In this document: piece after piece, positions 36,131 to 47,977 of the stretch
Numbering within the stretch: the stretch's first letter is position 1
Layout: the number at the start of each line of letters is the position of its first letter
Assembly: GCA_035236585.1 (NCBI GenBank)
Contig: CP141138.1
Coordinates: 22,951,437-23,015,436, forward strand
DNA length: 64,000 bases
Direction of reading: 5' to 3'
Origin: Warburgia ugandensis
Lineage: Eukaryota; Streptophyta; Magnoliopsida; Canellales; Canellaceae
Translations under genes and position numbers: made by a program
Notes under the pieces: model-generated
What the model saw: the letters and a program-made list of their open reading frames with translations, nothing else
Databases searched by the model: none
Told to the model about the DNA's origin: nothing

Positions 36131-36470
36131 GTCAACATCGCTTGTATCTAAGATACTAATTGGAAAGGGGCTAAAACTAGAGAAATCAATGGGTATAGCT
36201 GTGGTATGTAAGAAAGGACAGTACTACAAATGACATATAGATAGTGGTAGATGAAGAATTAAAAGAGAAAGTTGTAAACATTAGAAGAACTAGTAGGGAG
36301 GTCAACATTGCTTGTATCCAAGAATCCAAGTGGAAAGGGCCTAAAACTAGAGAAATAAATAGGCATAAGCTCTGGTATGTAAGAAGGACAATAATATAAA
36401 TGACTTAGGGATAGTGGTAAATAAAGAATTAAAGGACAAATTTGTAAACATTAGAAGAACTAGTTATAGA
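36131..36470 (+). repeat. 170-bp tandem duplication inside the RTE LINE
   Basis: 36131-36300 and 36301-36470 are diverged copies (GTCAACATCGCTTGTATC and GTCAACATTGCTTGTATC, then GGGCTAAAACTAGAGAAAT-like words). Together they duplicate the start of the endonuclease domain. The first copy has more substitutions that spoil its frame. Confidence 0.9.
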
Positions 36471-37933
36471 ATCATACTAGCAAAACTTGTTCTAAGAGAG
36501 AAGATCATAAATGTTATCAGTGCATACACACCACAAGTAGGGTTAGAAGACATAATCAAGAGACATTTATGGGAAGACATGGTGGGAGTCAAGCTAGAAA
36601 TTCCCAACACAGAGGGGATACTTATAGGAGAAGACTTTAATGGTCATGTAGGAAAGAAAAAAAACAAGGGAGGACATAATATGTATATGGAGGGTATGGT
36701 ATTGCAGAAAGAAATAAGACAACAGAAGTTATATTTGATTTTGCTTTAGCACATAACCTAGTTATAGCAAACACATACTTTAAGAAGAGGGGTGAGCACT
36801 TACCATTAAAAGTGGACCATTTAAAGCCAAATATGCCTTTTTCTACTTAGAAATACTAAAAGATCAATGTGTAAGGATTGTAAGGTGATACCCAATGCGA
36901 GTCTAACCTCACAATATAGGTTAATGGTTATGGACATCTACATTAAAATATTAAAGAAAGGAAATGAACTTAATGGGTGTCCAAAAACTAAGTGTTGTAT
37001 CTTAAAAAGAAAGAAGATAACATCACTTACAAACAAGTTGGTGGTAGAAGGAAACTGGAATAATGAAATAGAAGTAAACACCATCTGGATTAACATGACG
37101 AGTCCATTAAAAAACAAGCAAAAGATATCCTAAGAGTACCTAAAGGTAAAAGGTAACCAGTAAAAGAAATTTGGTGGAGTGAAAAAGTGCAAAAAGTTAT
37201 TAAAGACAAGCCGGTGTGTTTTAAAGCATATTAGAGGACTAAAAATAACTAAAACTTGAGCAATATAAAAATGCTAAAAAGGTTTCCAAGAGATTAGTGA
37301 GGTTAAACTCAAGGCATATGATAATCTCTGTAATAGATTAGGATCAAGATAATGTGAGAAGGATGTGTTTAAACTCACAAAAGTATGAGAAAAAAACAGT
37401 AAGGACTTAGACCATGTTTAAGTGTATTAGAAGTGATGACCAAAGATTACCAGTCAAAGAAGATGAGACCAAACAAAGGTGGGAAAGTTACTTTCAAAAA
37501 TTACTAAATAAAAATTAGCTTAAGAATATATGGATCGAAAGAACCATAAACCCAAATAACATTGGACATTATAGATACGATCATAGGATTAGGATACTTG
37601 AAGTGAAAGAGGCTTTAAAAAGATGAAATTAGAAAAGGCCCTAACGCCCAATGGTATACCAATAGAGGTTTGGAGCATATGGTAGATATCATAGTAGTTT
37701 AGTTGACAAACTTATTTAACAAGATTGTGAAATTGAAGAAAATGTCAGATGAATGGAGGAAAAGCTCTATTCTACCAATTTATAAGAATAAAGAAGAAAT
37801 ACATAGTTGCATTAATTATTGTGGGATCAAACTTATGAGTCATACCATGAAACTTTTTGAAAGAGTGATTGTTAAAATACTAATGCATGAGATGAGTGTA
37901 TCAGAGAACCAATTTGTAGGGCAAAATGGAAGG

Positions 37934-38162
37934 AGAGTAGAAGATAGAGGTATCATCCACTTGAGGTTCCCCGATTTGACCATTTAATCTTAGCAATGCC
38001 CAAGCTCCTTGCTCTTTAAAGCCACATTGAGAATGGCCCTCTACATCACATCTTGATTTTGTATTCTTTAGCGAGACAACGAAATAAGAATCCTTAAGCA
38101 GTAGTAGGGATGCAAAAAGGAGAGAATTGCCCCTGGACTTTGGACTACTCAAGCCCCTTGCT
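37934..38162. mobile_element. 229-bp insert of unknown class in the LINE
   Basis: Splits the LINE frame in the segment before GRSTMEV. A 7-bp direct repeat tggaagg flanks it (37927-37933 and 38163-38169), as expected of a target duplication. The LINE reading QNGR before it and GRSTMEV after it overlap at that repeat. The ends show no clear terminal inverted repeat, poly-A or tRNA-like promoter. It could be a non-autonomous DNA transposon, a SINE or filler DNA. Confidence 0.65.
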
Positions 38163-39265
38163 TGGAAGGTCTACCATGGAAGTTATTTTTCTGCTTATAC
38201 AATTGATAGAGAAATATAGGGAGATGAGGAATGACCTCCACATGGTCTTTATTGACTTAGAAAAAGCTTATGATAGGATCCCCATAGAGTTAATATGGTG
38301 GATGTTGTGCAAGAAAGAGTTTTTACAGGGGTATATAGCATAATTAAAGATATATATGAGCGAGTAGTAACAAACATTATGATTACTAGCAAAGAGATCA
38401 GTGATTTTTCTACTACTATAGGATTTCACAAAAGATCAGCATTGAGCTTGTACCTTTTCACGTTGGTTATGAATGAGTTAGCATAACATCTGCACAAGAT
38501 GATTCCATGGCATATGTTATTGCTAGATTATATAGTTTTGATTGATAAGATAAGGGGGTATAAATACAAAGCTAGAGTTACGGAGAAATGCATTAGAATT
38601 TAAAGGATTTAAAAATAACTAAACAAAGATAGAGTATATGAAATGCAATTTTAGTAAGGAGGAGAGTGGGAGTGGAGCACCAGTAAAGATTGCTAACTAA
38701 GAAGTCCCTCTAAAAGAACACTTTCTATACTTGGGATGGATAATTCATGAGAGTGGAGAGATTGGGAGGGAGGTTACCTAGAGAATCCAAGCGAGTTGGA
38801 ATAAATGGAGATTCACCTCTAGAGTTTTCTATGTTCATTGGGTGCCACTAAAATTAAAAAACAAATTCTATAGGATAGCTGTAAGGCCAGCCATGCTTTA
38901 TGCATCAGAGTATTGGGCAATTAAGGAACAACATGTACATAAGATGAGAGTCACTGAAATGCAGATGTTGAGATGAATGAATGGCGAGATAAGAAAGGAT
39001 AGAATTACAAGTGAAAATATTAGAAGAAACTTAGAGTAGCACTAAAATGAGGGAGATTAGACTTAGATGGTTTGGACATGTCTAATGCAGATCGAAAATG
39101 ACACTAGTTAGGAGTGAGACGGTCTAAGGTTCTAAAAGGGCATGGGGAAGTCCCAAAAGAATGTGGATAGAAGGGACTAAATGAAGACATAACACTTAAT
39201 AGAAGGGAATGGAGAAACAAGATTGATGTGATCAACCCCAAACCAAGAAAAGGTCTTGATGATGA

Positions 39266-40352
39266 TCCATGCAAAGGAAAAAAGGACAATCATTCTATTA
39301 AGTTTTACATAAATTGTCCATGCAAAGATGGCAAGCCCCTATTGGATATTTCATGTGTTATCAATGCAATGATGGTATATGGCTGATCTAGATTAATATA
39401 AAAATAATAATCACTCTTGATGCATGAATAACTCACATAACGATGGCCATGCAAAGGTTTTCTATCTTATGTGAATGAATTCATGTAGCGATTATAATTA
39501 ATCTAACTAGTGGTCACTAGCTAAATGAAATTCCTAAGTTGATGATAATTTTAACCTAGTGAGCTCTAGCTATGCATGAGCCCTAATTTAACAATCACTC
39601 TAGCCATGCAAGCCTCATCATAAAGTGTCTTGATCAAACAATGACTTTGGCTATGGAACTTACTATCATTCTTAAATCACAGTGTTTGTAAAAGATCTTT
39701 GATAGAATTAAACCTTAAGCCCTCTTAAAATTCAACTAATCAAGACTAAATGCATGCTTTCTCCTCCAACAGTGATAGTTAAAAGAATGCAAAATCTATA
39801 CCCTATGCCACTGTGCATCTTCTAAAATATAAAAGAAAAAGATATTACTAATGCACTTGAGGCTACAATAAAGCTGCCTATGCCTAAACGACAAGAGAGC
39901 ATGTCGATGTTATACCGTACACTAAACAAAAAGGCTTGAGAGATCATGTCCTCTTATTATGTCGAGATAATACTTTAAAAGGTATATTGATACGCTAAAG
40001 ATCAACTAGCTCATATAGTTAAAATGAGTCAACAACCAAATTATGCTATAAAAATAGTTCCAATAGGTTTTGATCTAAAGTCAGAACTAACTCATACAAA
40101 GAATAATGAAGCCATAGATTCATGCTTGGTTATACAAAATCAATCTATAAGCAAGGGTCTGCTTTTTGTTTATTTGTATCTATTTAGTAATCAAAAATTG
40201 TATGTATATATATGGCAGTCAAATAATTGTCTGTGTGTTTTTTATCATCAAAGAAATGTAATTAGCAACCACAAGTGGTTGAGAGATGTAATCATAACAT
40301 TTGATTTAATAGGAAAAATGCATTCATAATTACTTGATATATGTAGTGAAAT
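39266..40352. other. AT-rich stretch, no gene
   Basis: Begins with the degenerate GCAAGCCCC...GGATATTTCATG repeat also seen before the LINE (35590-35690), then AT-rich sequence with no recognised feature up to the Tekay-like LTR. Confidence 0.5.
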
Positions 40353-43300
40353 TGTCACAACCCAATCCCCAAGGCCACGGTTTAATGTAATCAAATAATA
40401 ACGATTGGTTCAAGCCTTTTTTTTTCATATATGTAGTAGAAGTATCGAAAGAGCTAAATGCTCGTCTTGTGTAAGTCACAGTTTAAATAATATAATTTTT
40501 AACTGCTTAATTCAACTAAAATTTTGGTAGAGTCTCCCCTGTTTTTTGAACTTATGTATTTAATGTATGTGATGCTATTCACCTAATAGACAATATAATA
40601 ATTCTAAAATACCACATGAGACTTAATCGCCACTTACACAATTTACCACATAAAATTCCTAAAACTCCTACTTGCTAACTTGAAGTTTGACTTGATCTCA
40701 TACATACATCATCAATATAAAAATGTATAGAATGTTGGAAATATATGCATAGGTTACTCATCAGATCATATAGTACAGCTTATGTTTTGTACCACCCATT
40801 CATATACAACACATAATATGATAGTATCAACTGCTCAGGCTTCATTCATTTCCTTCAAGATCCTTTCCTTTATCAGTTTCATTGGAACCTGAAAAATAAT
40901 AAGGTGAGCTTCAAAGCCAGTAAGGAAAAAAAACTAAACCCATGCATATCCTACCATTCTTGTTGAGCTTAGCTCAACTACACATTCATATCCAACCATG
41001 GAACATTCCTTTCCATTTTTAACCAATAATCAATAAAGTAGTGAGCATGTATTATTAGATATAACATTGTGGTATCAGAATAGAAATACAATTTATTCCA
41101 AATTCAAACTATAAAGCAATAATCATATCATGCAAATGAACCCACACAATATCAACTCTTCATTCATGTCCAACCACAAGACATTCATTTTCATTTCAAT
41201 AGATAAGTAACAAAGTTATGAACATGTATTATTGGATATAACATATGGGCATCTAACCAAAATTATAGTTTATTTCAAATTCAAACTGTAAGATCGCAAG
41301 TAGAACAAGCAGATAAGTACAAGAATGTATTTCATTTGATTATTTCCTCTACATCAATAAACAAGTATGAGATCATCACACTAATCAAGTAGTCATCTCC
41401 CTCAAGGTTTACCATCTTGGGCATCCCACTATGAATTTCATATAAAAGGCAACCAGAACCTTAGGATTTACCATCTTAGGTAGCTCCACCGTGACTTCAA
41501 AGAACCAAGCAGCCCTCTCCTTCAAGGTTTACCATCTTAGGTAGCTCTAATGGCAGGTTCCATTAAGATTTACCATCTTTGGTGGCTCTACCATAGTCAC
41601 AATCAACCATGCAGGCCTTTCCCTTAAGGTTTACCCTCTAGGGAGAACTAAAGTCTAACAACTCATCCCTCAAGATTTACCATCTTGGGTTGCTTACCAT
41701 GATCTCAAAAGATTAGATAGCTCTTTCCCTCAAGGTTTACCATCTTAGGAGGCTCAATACCTGACAACTCATTCCACAGGGTTTACCATCTTCGATGGCT
41801 CTATTGTGATTCTAAAGAACTAAGAAGCCTTTTCCCTCAAGGTTTACCATCTTGGTAGGCTTAATAATCAACAATCCTTTCCTCAAGGTTTACCATCTTG
41901 AGTGGCTTCATCTTAGTTTCAATCAACCAAGTAGCCCTTTCCCGTCAGGGCTTACCATCTTGGAAGGTGTCATCACAGTCTACCAGGTAGCCCTTAGCGG
42001 GGATTGACCATTTTATCACAATTAGTATCATCATAATAACTAAGCATGGTTAATCAGAATATCACTTGACAACTTCAACAAGTAATTGCAATTCATATTA
42101 TCCACTCAATCAATATAATGACCTGTATGTTCTACACATCCATAGTGTTAATCACAAGTTAACAAGAATTTAAGGATAAAGAAGGGTTTGGGGTCCTTAC
42201 ATGAGTTCAAAGTATAACTCACAAATGTATTATCAATACCTTCCAAACCACATTCAAAACCTATGTTAAGAATACAAGTTCTAAGGAAATTTTAGAATTC
42301 CATGCAATTTACTCTAATTACTTCAAGATCTCTATTCATAATGTCATTATCTAACCTATGACATCTAGATTGACAATCAGGACACCAATTGGTAGTTATC
42401 TACTTAGATCAACACCACTGGTTTTAAATCAACCATCTAGAATGAGTGCGTACCTCTAGAGGTTTCAATTCTCATCATTACAATTAAGTTATTTAGTAAT
42501 TCAATTATTTTAATCATAATCCATTGTCTGATCACCTTCAATCATCATCGATTGACTGTTGAATAGTCAGATTAGACCTTAGATCAAATTATCCTATATT
42601 TGCTCAGTCATCATTGTTTTTTCACATTTCAGAGTTTATATGTAATTAGAATCACAAATTATGTAGATTCACCTTTCGATCATGTTTTTAATGATCGAAT
42701 GCAGAGATTTAGGTTTACCTTACGCTCTATCTATTTTTCAAGACAAAATATCATGGATCAATTGATTCCTGGTTGGTGATTCGTCTTTACAGATGAAAAG
42801 ATCAAGCAAGAATTAATCAAATCCCTAAAATTTCAATATTTAGGGTCTCATCAGAAAAGTCGCCATCAACAAAGAAGGTGACTGGATTCCAACTATCGAC
42901 GGCAATGTATATAGCATAAAAACTACATCAAATTTCATAAATTTGAGTCCTATCTAGTTTTTCTCTAAAATTTCTATTAGAATTTTAGCTGGACTTTATC
43001 TAAATTTTTTAAGTCACCAATTTTACTATTTTTCTTAATTTTTAGCTTCATTACTTGACGAATTTTCATGAAACCAGAGGCATTTTACTTGTAATCACTT
43101 ATGGAACAAAATGAACAGCTCTAATCATTTATCAAATGCCATTCCATTGACTATATTTTTTCAACAATCGGCTTCCTCAGTAGGTTTCTTTTAAGCACTA
43201 GCAGTGATGATCAATCACCAATGAGGGAGGAACATAGGGGAAGGGAAAGTGAAGAATAGCCAAAGGGAAAAGGAGTAGGAAAGGGTGGCTTACCTATTAT

Positions 43301-43916
43301 TCAGCTGGTTGGTTCTGAGTAGAAGGTGTTGTCGTTGAGTTTTGTTGCAAGCAGAATCTTGGCGTCGGTTGGTGACTAGCGAGGAGGAAAAGAGGAAATG
43401 CGACAATAAGGGGTAAGAATAGTCCAGCAAAGAATCTGATGACCAGAGGGGAAACAATCCAAGGGCATTCGAGAGGAAGCCTCTATCAATTCATCGTATT
43501 AGAACAATCAATGTAGGGGTGCCATTATCTATTTGGGTCCTAGTCTCCATTTCATGCATTCTTAATGTCATTGGAAAGCTCTCATCGAGCACAATCTGAT
43601 AATCAACCTCTTATCATCAAATTTCAGTGTTTTAAATTTATTTGATTTATGATTAAATTTTCATTTTAAAGGAAAATTCCTTGAAAATTGCTTTGGATTT
43701 GGAATGAAATTTCAAGTCATTCGATACTTATCAAGATACAAATTTTAATAAGTTATGAGGATTCAAAATTTACCCAAAAATGTATTCAATATACAACTGA
43801 ATTTAAGTAGGGCCCACCATCTCAATCCCACCTTATTTGTCTTGTTTCGTTGAATTTGTGATGATTAACAAGTTAATTCATATTTAACATACTTTTAGTA
43901 CACTATTGTGGCAACA
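40353..43916 (-). repeat. Tekay-like LTR, left copy (3' LTR)
   Basis: 3564 bp, plus-strand ends TGTCACAACCC...GTGGCAACA. On the minus strand it starts right after a purine tract (CTTTAAAGGGGGTAG). It contains the minisatellite at 41400-41990 and the shared block TCCAATGACATTAAG (reverse of 43561-43575), about 340 bp from the LTR start. Confidence 0.9.
41400..41990 (-). repeat. Minisatellite in the left Tekay-like LTR
   Basis: The word GGTTTACCATCTTGGG (plus strand) or a near match recurs at about 41408, 41467, 41528, 41570, 41629, 41675, 41735, 41782, 41842, 41889 and 41951, spaced 34-62 bp, with GGCTC and AACCAGGCAGCCC-like words between. Confidence 0.9.
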
Positions 43917-46900
43917 CTACCCCCTTTAAAGAAATTTCGTCCTTGAAATTTAAATAGGTACCTGAGTCCTCAAATAGTTCCAAGTATTTTCACTGGATTT
44001 CTAACTCCAGCTCCCATATGGCTTCTTCTGCCCCATCATGTTGCCATATGACCTTTACAAGTGGTATCACTTAGCTACGCAAAACCTGTACCCTTTAGTC
44101 AACCACCGATATTAGTTTCTCCTCATATGAAATATCCTCTTCAATGAAAAGATCTATCCAGTTAAGGACATGAGAAGGGTCTGGCTCATACTTTTACAGT
44201 ATTGACATGTGAAAAACATCATGAATCTGCAATAGCTGTGGAGGTAAGCCCAAACGATAAGCAACTACTCTAACCCATTCTAGAATGTTGAACGGTCTAA
44301 TAAATTAATGAGATAGCTTCTCGTTCTTTCCAAAACATGTTATTCCTAATCTTGGCCAAGCTTTTAGGAACATGTCATCACCTACCTCAAACTCCAATGG
44401 TAGCCTCCTTTGGTCAACATAGCTCTTGGTTCTACTCTGAGCTGTCAATAGCCATTGTCTGATTCACTTCACATTTTCTATAGTCTCTTTGAAAGACTTA
44501 GGGCCTAACAATGATGTCTCTCCAACCTTTGCCCAACAAACTGGGGATTAGCATAGTCTACTGTACAATCCCTCAAATGGTGTCATCCCAAAACTGAACT
44601 GAAAATTGTTATTGTATGAGACTTCTAGTAATGGTAGATGTTCGGCCCACTTCTCTTGAAAGTCTAATGCATAAGCTCTCAACATACCTTTGAGCACCTG
44701 AATCACTCTCTTAGACATTCCATCTATCGTGGGATGAAATGTAGAGCTAATAGTCAACCTTGTACCTATTGCTTCCTGTAAACCCTCTTAGAATCGGGAA
44801 ATCTCTATCTGACACAATCAATGCAGGTACCCCATGTAATCTTACAATCTCACTAAGTATAGTCAATTCAATGTCTCCAATGAATTAGGAACTTTCACTG
44901 GTAGGAAGTGCACTGACTTGGTCAATCTATAAATAATCACCCATATGCTATTTTAACCTTGCCTACTACACAGAAGACCTGCCACAAAATCCATGGTAAT
45001 GTACTCCCACTTCCATTTTGCCACTAGTAAAGGTTGTAGTAATCTCGCAGATTTCTAATGTTTTGCTTTAACCTGCTAGCATGTCAAACATTGAGAAACA
45101 AACTCAACAATGTCCTTCTTCATGCCTTTCCACTAAAAGTGTGTCTTGAGGTCATCATACATCTTTGTGCTACCAAGATATCAAAAATTTAGACCGATGT
45201 TCCTCATTCAAAAATTCTCTCCTGACCTCATCCACTAGCAGTACCAAAAGTCTACTTAATTACTTTAACCCACCAGAAGAGTCCATGGTCCAATGCTCAA
45301 TACTCTCACCATCTTCTAGTTAAGCCCGATTACTCTTAGCCTATCATCATTTATCTGAGCCTACAAGACTTTGTGTAGTATAGAAGGTCGGGCAATCATT
45401 TGACATAAAAATACACAACTTTCAAATGAGTCAAAATGCAAGTCATACCTGGTCAACAACTCTCATGCCTTTCCATTTGAAACCTTGAAGTCCTGCCATC
45501 AAACCTCCAAACTTTCTATCAATGCATCTATAACAATGTTTACCTTTCCTGAGTGATACTGAAGTGTGAAATCAAAGTTCTCCAACTATTCAACCCACCT
45601 AATCTACCTCAGATTTAAATATATCTGAGTAAAGATGTATTTCAAACTTTTGTAGTCAGGGAAGACATCAAACCTTTCATCTTACAAATAATGCTTCAAG
45701 AGTTTCAATGCAAACACCACTATTGCCAACTCTGAGTCATGACTGGTGTATTTATTCTCATTTGGGCTCAATTAACGAGAACCATATGCCACTACTCTTC
45801 CTTCTTACATCAGGACACTTCCTAGTCCTAAGTGTGAGGCATCACAATACACAGCATAACCCACACCTCACTTAGGAATGATAATCACAGGTGCTGACAT
45901 CAATCGTCTCGTTAGCTCATGAAATGACTGCTCACATGAATTGTCCCATTCAAATACCACACCCTTTTTTGTAAGCCTAGTCATGGATGTTGTGATGCGT
46001 TAGAAGTTATTCACAAACCTCCCATAATAACCTGCCAACCCAAGGAAACTCCTTATCTTGGTTCCTCAGTCTTTCCTAACTCATCATAGCTTCAATTTTT
46101 GATGAGTTGATTGAAATCCCAACACCAGAAACTACATTCCTACAAAAATTTACATTTGTTGCCCAAAACTCACACTTGCTAAGTTTTGTATACAACTGGT
46201 GTTCCTTCAACAACTACAAGGCAATAAATAAATGATGTTCATGCTCCTCCTTAGACCTTGAGCATATCAACACATCATCCACAAACATGATAATGAATTG
46301 ATTTAAATAAGGGAGGAAGATTCCATTCATTAGGCTCATAAATGTCGTTGAAGCAATTTTCAACCCAAAGGGCATTACTACAAACTTGAAATGACCATAT
46401 CAAGTCCCAAATGTTGTCTTAGGGATATCTTCATCCCTTAATCATAGCTGATGGTATCCAGATTGTAAGTCAATTCGGGAAAAACATGTAGATGCCCTCA
46501 ATTGATCAAATAGATCATCAATCCTCAGCAATGGGTACTTGTTCTTGATCATTACCCTATTCAATTGTTGGTAGTCAATACATAACCTCAGTATACCATC
46601 TTTCTTCCTTGCAAATAACACTTTAGCTCCCCTTGACGAAGTATTAGGGAAAATGAAACCCTCACCTTACAACTCCTCCAACTACACCTTCAGCTCTTGT
46701 AATTCAATAGGTACCATTCGGAGTTGAGCAACTGAAATTGGAGAAACGTCAAGATAAAGCTTAATAGCAAAGCCGACTTCCCTCCTTGGAGGTAATCCTG
46801 GAAATTCATCAGGGAAAACATCTATAAATTCCCTTACTATTAAAATGGATTTAATACTGGCATCAACATCATCATGACCCACCATGCTAGCCATCCACCA

Positions 46901-47977
46901 ACTATAATCTTGTTGGTGTTTGTAACCAACATGGACTTGTGGGCAACCATAATCCTCTGTGGCAGAGAAATAAAAGTGAACTCTACTATGTAAGACAAAA
47001 GTACCCTATTTCAACTACAATTAAAAATAAAATGATACTTGAACAAGAAATCCATTCTCATGATTACATCATAAGGAGTAATATCCATCACCACCAAATC
47101 AAGCATCACCTTATGACCAGCCATGATAATATCACATCCTTGACAAACTCTGTTTGAGGTAATGCTCATCCCTATTGGCAACTCAACTTGTAATGTTGAG
47201 ACTAGTGGTTTGGTTTCTATGCTTAAGTCACAAATAGTTGGAGATGAAATAAAAGAATGTGTCCCATCAGAATCAAAGAACACTCTAACCCAAGTACTAA
47301 ACAGTGAAAATGTACCTTCTATAATGGTGTGGTCTGGTTGGGTATTTGACTATGTTAGTGCATAAACTCTGCCATGTGTCCTCTGCTTAGAAGTAGGGGT
47401 ACGCCTTTGATTGGTGCATCTATCTTCTATGCTAGTGGCCGACCTTGAGTGTGTGGCATGCTGCTACTCTGTAAACTACTCTGATTGCTCTCAACCTAGG
47501 ACAATCTCTCTTGAAATAGCCTTCTGGCCTCTACCAAAACAACTCTTACTACCTCAATGGGATCTAACATCCCATTGAACTTGGTGGTCCCAAGTTCCTC
47601 AACTCTCGTAATGCAAGGGTTTCCCTACTTACGCCCTCTTCAGAATCTCAAAGGATTGGAGCAACTGGGGGTTGAACTCCTGCTCCCTGACTAATGGCTT
47701 TGGCGATTGCCTAGGCCCTCTTTCCTATAGCGTCCTAGACCCGATCAAATGCACGTAACACTGATCGTTTAAAACTCAAGCCATCACTCCTAGTCTCAAC
47801 CATGACTCTGCCTTTAAAAAATAACAAACAAGAAGGGTTAGTCACTTATCAAACAAGCTTACAATAATCAACCAATGTAATTCAAAAGATATCAAGTATA
47901 TACATTTTCTCTATCATAGACAATTAGAAAACAAGTGCTTCTTGACTAACCTACTGCCTTACTCTGATACAAAGCTA
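43917..47977 (-). mobile_element. Internal region of the left Tekay-like element
   Basis: Fossil coding region, minus strand. Parts: C-terminal chromodomain-like tail (about 43925-44060, HDGAEEAIWELE), integrase (about 44090-45240; STFHPTIDGMSKRVIQVLKG and SYNNNFQFSFGMTPFEGLYS), RNase H (about 45560-45870; YCDASHLGLGSVL), RT (about 45900-46640), protease (47011-47283; FFDSDGTHSFISS and DVIMRMDFL) and a worn gag end (about 47480-47950). The primer site lies at 47961-47973 (CTTTGTATCAGAG on the minus strand). Broken at many points. Confidence 0.88.

Larger units (their letters stand above)
36057..39265 (+). mobile_element. RTE-type LINE relic (endonuclease-reverse transcriptase)
   Basis: Plant RTE-type non-LTR retrotransposon, nearly full coding length but with stops and shifts. 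In order: NTWNIGTLT start (36061), endonuclease core with CIQESKWKG (36315) carrying the catalytic Glu, KLVLREKIINVISAYTPQVG (36490-36545), GEDFNGHVG (36628-36655), CKDCKVIPNASLTSQYRLMV (36868-36925); reverse transcriptase with DEWRKSSILPIYKN (37750), NYCGIKLMSHTMKLFERVI (37815-37870), GRSTMEV (38166), MVFIDLEKAYDRIP (motif A, 38243-38284), RSALSLYLFTLVMNE (38430), then LLDYIVLIDK at 38520 where FADDIVLID is usual, so the catalytic Asp pair is damaged. C-terminal PAMLYASEYWAIKEQH (38890-38940) and MRLRWFGH-like parts follow to a GLDDDP end near 39265. It has a 170-bp internal duplication and a 229-bp insert. Confidence 0.92.

Noticed and set aside
41400-41990. CRISPR-like regularly spaced repeats
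   Set aside because: The words are diverged, spacing varies from 34 to 62 bp, the array is carried by three copies of an LTR, and the surroundings are a plant nuclear genome.
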